Source: Carboxylicivirga fragile (GTDB lineage Bacteria; Bacteroidota; Bacteroidia; Bacteroidales; Marinilabiliaceae). From it: a stretch of DNA of 64,000 nt. Below, piece by piece: positions 59,959 through 64,000 of this stretch. The stretch is taken from NCBI GenBank assembly GCA_025499625.1, contig JAFMVD010000006.1, positions 62,001 through 126,000 on the forward strand, written 5' to 3'. A program made the translations under genes and the position numbers. The notes below the pieces were generated by a model that was not told where the DNA came from, ran no database searches, and saw only the letters and a program-made list of their open reading frames with translations. Every line of letters begins with the position of its first letter. The first letter of the stretch is position 1.

Positions 59959-61182
59959 TTACTCAGCCGATAATACAATATAAGCCGATATATTCCAATG
60001 GTTGAGCTCATTTTCTTTTTCGGCTTGCGCTTCCGGAATTCGAATAGTAATTGTATTAGACTCCGGGTTTAAATTATCAATATCAAACACAAACGGTACA
60101 ACTTGTGAGCCAGGGCACCAGTTTGACCTGGAATAGTCAGATGATGCAATAAACTCATCGATCTCCATTTCTTTTGTGTCACCTGTTTTTAAGTTGCCAA
60201 TACGGGCTGTTCGTTTCTCTGTCCAAACACCCGAATGTGGATTAAATCGTCTGAAAGATGCACAATCATTTCTCCAGGGAATGCCTTTATATATTTCCTG
60301 TCCATTTATACAAATACTATTTTCCTTCTGTACGAACTCATCTCCACCGCTATGGCCACCATGCCCTGTTGTAATGTAATATAATTGAGCCTTGTTATAG
60401 CCTTCAGGTATCGAAAAGGTATATTCTAAATCATTTCTGCTAAATCCATCATACAGTCTTTGTGGGTGGGTGTAACGACAAGTGTTTACCAAGGGTATTA
60501 CTTTTGTTTTTTCTTTTGGATAAATTTCGGCCTTAGTCTCTTCAAATTTAAGTTTAGCCGAGAGTTCATAACCTTCTTTAGTCCATACATCAATGAAGGC
60601 TCCAATCCAAACTTCACCCTCAAGTTCACTTACAAGGTGGGTTATGTCCTGATCCCATACCACTGATTCCTCCCATTCAGGAATGTAGACTGGTTTCCGT
60701 TTGTCCAGTTTTGGGTCATTTGAAAAATAGCCTACTCCAAAAGGTGTCATAAAGCGCATTATTTCAACAGCTGGTAAATAATTTTCATTTGGGATAACAC
60801 CAGGAAATAGATCTTGATCTGTATTATTTTCAAAGAGCTTTACAAAGCTATTATTTTCGATTAAGAAGTTTATTTCGCTGCTCTGAGGAATAAGAAATAG
60901 TGAACCTGTTTTATCCCATGGGTCTCCAGCAGATATTACTGTAGTTTCAATACTTACTCTTACATCTTTTGAATATTTCGGTAAGTTAATTTTTTTCAGA
61001 ATGATACGCCCATTGTCAATTTTTATAAGTGTATCCTGCAAGTTTGTGCTGTTTTTATCAGGGTTGAAATTAATAGCTTGGTCGTTAAATATTATAATAT
61101 CCTTATTGCCAATTTGTTGGTTAATTGGTTTGCAAGCAAGTGTAAAAAATGCTAATGTAAGAAAGGTGATAATATTACTCAT
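59959..61182 (-). CDS. PNGase F-like peptide-N4-(N-acetyl-beta-glucosaminyl)asparagine amidase
   Basis: A 407-residue lipoprotein (FFTLAC). The two-lobed PNGase F architecture is recognisable. The N-lobe has SAGDPWDKTGSLFLIP, where Asp90 matches the catalytic Asp60 of the Elizabethkingia enzyme, and RFMTPFGVGYFSN. The C-lobe has TGHGGHSGGDEFVQKE with Glu282 in the place of Glu206, then WRNDCASFRRFNP, and SDYSRSNWCPG resembling GWCPG. It hydrolyses the amide bond between Asn and the first GlcNAc, releasing whole N-glycans from glycoproteins. The lipid anchor would allow surface action. As the first gene of the seven-gene operon it defines the target: N-linked glycans. There is 28-base spacing to the DeoR gene. 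Confidence 0.9.
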   Translation of the reverse strand: MSNIITFLTLAFFTLACKPINQQIGNKDIIIFNDQAINFNPDKNSTNLQDTLIKIDNGRIILKKINLPKYSKDVRVSIETTVISAGDPWDKTGSLFLIPQSSEINFLIENNSFVKLFENNTDQDLFPGVIPNENYLPAVEIMRFMTPFGVGYFSNDPKLDKRKPVYIPEWEESVVWDQDITHLVSELEGEVWIGAFIDVWTKEGYELSAKLKFEETKAEIYPKEKTKVIPLVNTCRYTHPQRLYDGFSRNDLEYTFSIPEGYNKAQLYYITTGHGGHSGGDEFVQKENSICINGQEIYKGIPWRNDCASFRRFNPHSGVWTEKRTARIGNLKTGDTKEMEIDEFIASSDYSRSNWCPGSQVVPFVFDIDNLNPESNTITIRIPEAQAEKENELNHWNISAYIVLSAE

Positions 61183-61382
61183 AATGAATTACTTTATTTT
61201 AATGTGTAAATTTATGATTAATGTCCATTGTTTAGCTTTAATTATTCGTATTTTAAGATAGGGTCTTGATTAAATCTTTGAAAATCAGGCATTAGTGCTA
61301 ATTCTGTTAAGAATTACATAGAAGCAATTGATACGTGTAAAATGATTTTATTTTTTTACAAATGTAATTCAAAAGTACAGTT

Positions 61383-61396
61383 ATGTGCATTTTTGC
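61383..61396 (+). repeat. 14-bp direct repeat ATGTGCATTTTTGC, copy 1
   Basis: An exact match to 61682-61695, 299 bases apart in the divergent control region. It is a candidate operator half-site for the DeoR regulator or another factor. Confidence 0.45.
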
Positions 61397-61637
61397 GGTT
61401 TATTTTTTTGAAAAAAAGCTATTTCATGCAGGTTTTTAACTTTTATCTATTATTTTTTAATTTATTTTTCATTTGTTATGAGTTTAATTTTTGCATTGAC
61501 TTCGTTGTGAAATGCAGTGTGTGTTTATATTTCATTAGGGTTTTGTTAGCTTTTTTGATTGATTATTATAATGTGTAATTAGAAGTAATGGTGTAGTTAA
61601 AGACAGCTTATTTACTTATTAATTGACCGTATTTTAG

Positions 61638-61666
61638 TTGTTTGAATTAAAATATGCATATATTTG
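61638..61666 (+). promoter_or_regulatory. Bacteroidota-type promoter for the second susC
   Basis: TTG at 61638-61640 and TATATTTG at 61659-61666 (matching TAnnTTTG, followed by C) are separated by 18 bases, close to the usual -33/-7 spacing. Transcription would begin near 61672, leaving an untranslated leader of about 200 bases before the susC ATG. Confidence 0.6.
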
Positions 61667-61681
61667 CAGGAAATTACTTGA

Positions 61682-61695
61682 ATGTGCATTTTTGC
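61682..61695 (+). repeat. 14-bp direct repeat ATGTGCATTTTTGC, copy 2
   Basis: An exact copy of 61383-61396. It lies just downstream of the predicted start of transcription of the second susC, a typical position for a repressor site or a leader element. Confidence 0.45.
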
Positions 61696-61875
61696 TGAGG
61701 AATCTTTAATTGAAATAGACTATTTTTTATTAAATAGTTTTAGATAATATTTAAAAAGTAGTAGTGGATAGCTGTTAAGATGCTTTTGTGAAGTTATTTA
61801 CGTTAAATATAAGTTTTTGACATTCGAAGACGGTTGTTAGCATTAATTAGTTATTAACATTTAAAAACAAATCGT

Positions 61876-64000
61876 ATGAAAAAAAATGTAAGTTGGTTTA
61901 AAAGGTATTTGTTACTGATACCAACATTTATTCTTGGGTTATTTGTGTATGCTCAGGATTTAGATATTAGTGGAACTGTTACTAGTTCCGATGATGGACA
62001 ACCTATGCCAGGCGTTTCTGTAGTTCAAAAAGGAACAACTAATGGTACAATTACCGATATAACAGGTGCTTATGCTATCCGTGTTCCGCAGGGTTCTACT
62101 ATAATCTATTCCTTTATTGGGATGGCTAGTCAGGAGGTTGTCGTAGCATCTTCTGAAATACTAAATATTAGCCTTGTTTCAGAAGCCGAAGGATTAGATG
62201 AAATTGTCGTGACTGCACTTGGTATAAAAAGAGAAAAGAAGTCTTTAGGGTATTCGGTTCAAGAAGTGCAGGGGGAATCATTATTAGAAGCCCGTGAGAA
62301 TAATGTTGCTAATGCTATTGTTGGTAAAGTGTCAGGGCTTCAGGTTGTCAAGTCTAGTAACGGGCCGGCTAGTTCTTCAAAGATAATATTACGTGGTAAT
62401 AACTCATTAGGTGGGGATAACCAACCCTTAATTGTTGTTGACGGAATTCCAATGGATAACTTTACTGGTGCTGCTAACAATGATTACTGGAACCCGTCGC
62501 CTGATATGGGTAATGGATTAGGTGATTTAAATCCGGAAGATATAGAAAGCATGTCGGTACTAAAAGGTGCCTCCGCTGCTGCTTTGTATGGATCACGTGC
62601 TGGTAATGGCGTTATATTAATTACTACTAAAACGGGTAAAGCAAAGAAAGGTGTAGGTATAACCTATAATGTTACTGTTGGTTTTGAAAACTTAGCTTCA
62701 ACACCGGAATTTCAAGATGAATTTGGACAAGGAGCGGATGGTATATATGATGAACTTTCAGGCTCGAGTTGGGGGCCGAAAATAGCGGGACAAGATGTTC
62801 CAAATTGGGAAGGGGTTACAGTACCTTTGAGAGCCTATGATAATTTAGGTGCCTTTGTAAAAACAGGAGTAAACCAAACTCATAATGTTTCATTTCAGCA
62901 GCAAGTTACTGATGGTACATCCTTGTATTCATCCTTGACTTACCTAAATGATGATAGTAAAATACCTGGTGCTAAACTTGAACGAACTAATCTCTTAACA
63001 CGTTCTGTCTCTAATTTTGGAGAAAATAAAAAGTGGACACTAGATGTTAAAGTTCAATACATTAATTCAAAAGCTAAGAACAGACCGATTAACGGTTCTA
63101 ATATCTCAAACGGATTTGGAACGATGTACATGTTGCCACGTAGTATTGATGTTACTAATTTTGAAAATCATACTGATGAATTTGGTAATATGATATGGTA
63201 TACTCCTAGTAATGCAGTGAATCCTTATTGGGCGGCCGACAATAATCTTAACTTTGATAACAGAGATCGTTTTCTGTTAAATGGAGTGTTAAAATATCAG
63301 TTTACAAACTGGTTAACAGGTGAAGTTAGAGGAGGTGCTGATCTATATACAACATCTACAGAATCTAAATTGTACGCAGGAAGTCCTTTGTCAAGCACAG
63401 GACGCTATAGTTTGGGTAAGAAGACCTTCATTGAAAAGAATTATAATGCACTTTTAACAGCTCAGAAGGATAATTTATTTGGGAGGTTTGGCGGATCGGT
63501 TAGTATTGGTGGCAACCTGATGTCACAAGAAAGTAGCGGAATAAGCTCTAGTGCTGGGGAGTTGGAAGTGCCTAATTTATTTTCACTTAATAACGGCAAA
63601 AGTAATCCAACCGTAGGTCAAACTTTTCATGAACGAAAAATGAATTCCTTATATGGGACCATGCAAATTAATTACGATGCCTTTGTCTTTGTGGATGTTA
63701 CTGGCCGTAATGATTGGTCATCTACTTTGAGTAAAGATAACAGATCATTCTTTTACCCCTCGGTAAGTACATCATTGGTTTTTTCTGAGCTGATTGATAG
63801 ACAGTTCGATTTGCCTTCATGGTTTAATTTTGGTAAGATAAGAGCTTCATTTGCGACAGTAGGTAATGATTTAGATCCTTATAAATTATATAACCATTAC
63901 ACGATTGGTAAAGATCCTAATGGAAATACCACCGCGAGTAACAATAGTGTAAAATATAATTCTGATTTGAAGAGTGAATTGATTAAATCTACTGAATTTG
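61876..64000 (+). CDS. susC: SusC/RagA-type TonB-dependent receptor, truncated by window end
   Basis: The first 708 residues of a second SusC-like importer, still open at the window edge. Signal peptide (WFKRYLLLIPTFILGLFVYAQ), carboxypeptidase-regulatory-like domain (about 30-110, QPMPGVSVVQKGT), TonB-box-like LDEIVVTALGIKREKKSLGY, and plug domain with ILRGNNSLGGDNQPLIVVDG, ESMSVLKGASAAALYGSRA and GVILITTKTG. The barrel starts about residue 265 with ITYNVTVGFEN. The LGIKREKKSLGYSVQ spelling places it in a different SusC branch from the receptor at 16135. It is divergent from the PNGase F/GH92 operon and probably imports released N-glycans; a SusD partner is expected just beyond the window. 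The ATG at 61876 is followed by a lysine-rich signal, so the start is secure. Confidence 0.96.
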   Translation, partial: MKKNVSWFKRYLLLIPTFILGLFVYAQDLDISGTVTSSDDGQPMPGVSVVQKGTTNGTITDITGAYAIRVPQGSTIIYSFIGMASQEVVVASSEILNISLVSEAEGLDEIVVTALGIKREKKSLGYSVQEVQGESLLEARENNVANAIVGKVSGLQVVKSSNGPASSSKIILRGNNSLGGDNQPLIVVDGIPMDNFTGAANNDYWNPSPDMGNGLGDLNPEDIESMSVLKGASAAALYGSRAGNGVILITTKTGKAKKGVGITYNVTVGFENLASTPEFQDEFGQGADGIYDELSGSSWGPKIAGQDVPNWEGVTVPLRAYDNLGAFVKTGVNQTHNVSFQQQVTDGTSLYSSLTYLNDDSKIPGAKLERTNLLTRSVSNFGENKKWTLDVKVQYINSKAKNRPINGSNISNGFGTMYMLPRSIDVTNFENHTDEFGNMIWYTPSNAVNPYWAADNNLNFDNRDRFLLNGVLKYQFTNWLTGEVRGGADLYTTSTESKLYAGSPLSSTGRYSLGKKTFIEKNYNALLTAQKDNLFGRFGGSVSIGGNLMSQESSGISSSAGELEVPNLFSLNNGKSNPTVGQTFHERKMNSLYGTMQINYDAFVFVDVTGRNDWSSTLSKDNRSFFYPSVSTSLVFSELIDRQFDLPSWFNFGKIRASFATVGNDLDPYKLYNHYTIGKDPNGNTTASNNSVKYNSDLKSELIKSTEF

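Larger units (their letters stand above)
61183..61875. other. 693-base divergent control region of the N-glycan system
   Basis: This very AT-rich stretch separates the PNGase F operon (-) from the second susC (+). It contains long T-runs, a 14-base direct repeat (61383 and 61682) and a good promoter for the susC gene (61638-61666), which leaves a leader of about 200 bases. No credible protein-coding gene is present. The region must hold the operators for both transcripts. Confidence 0.7.

Noticed and set aside
61342..61578. 78-codon plus-strand frame in the divergent control region
   Set aside because: Composed almost only of Phe, Leu, Ile and Tyr codons from T-rich DNA, covers a repeat copy and has no homology I recognise.

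Overview
The window is AT-rich DNA from a glycan-degrading member of the Bacteroidota. The evidence is two SusC-type receptors and one SusD, a hybrid two-component regulator, TAnnTTTG-type promoter candidates, many lipoprotein signals and almost no strong Shine-Dalgarno sites. The enzyme set (sulfatases and animal-glycan hydrolases) suggests a Bacteroidia member, perhaps of the marine Marinilabiliales type, living on animal glycoproteins or mucus. The taxonomy is inference; no rRNA or other marker gene is present.

Layout. (1) 1-2466 (+): the 3' end of a GH2 beta-galactosidase and a lipoprotein GH16 close an upstream locus. (2) 2467-3029: a decayed transposase-like remnant and a terminator. 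(3) 3030-6640 (-): an ECF sigma factor cassette with a membrane protein resembling an anti-sigma/beta-barrel fusion and two acidic lipoproteins. (4) 6796-10920 (-): a hybrid two-component sensor/AraC regulator, divergent from (5) 11189-47794 (+): a large polysaccharide utilization locus (PUL). It holds GH2, sulfatase, SusC, SusD, a small ORF, GH29, sulfatase, GH29, a FISUMP lipoprotein, GH27, GH2, GH20, a BNR sialidase-like protein, a DUF4838 protein, GH16, sulfatase, GH110-like, GH20, sulfatase, a gene remnant, GH29 and a short-chain dehydrogenase. (6) 47795-48131: a hairpin and a second remnant region. (7) 48132-61182 (-): a tight seven-gene operon read from the right: PNGase F-like amidase, DeoR regulator, CutC-family protein, GH2 beta-mannosidase and three GH92 alpha-mannosidases. 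(8) 61876-64000 (+): a second SusC receptor, truncated by the window edge and divergent from region 7.

How it fits together. Region 5 carries what is needed to take apart sulfated, fucosylated, alpha-galactose-capped Gal/GlcNAc chains: sulfatases remove sulfate, GH29 fucose, GH27 and GH110 alpha-galactose, GH2 beta-galactose and GH20 beta-HexNAc. The GH16 enzymes may cut internally, and SusC/SusD import the products. This matches mucin O-glycans, keratan-sulfate-like chains or complex N-glycan antennae. Regions 7 and 8 form an N-glycan system: PNGase F releases the glycan, GH92 enzymes strip alpha-mannose and the GH2 enzyme opens the Man-beta-1,4-GlcNAc core. Together the window looks like a dedicated animal-glycoprotein degradation island. 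A 30-bp imperfect direct repeat lies at both ends of the sigma/regulator/PUL block (2906 and 47985), which may mark old mobile-element scars.
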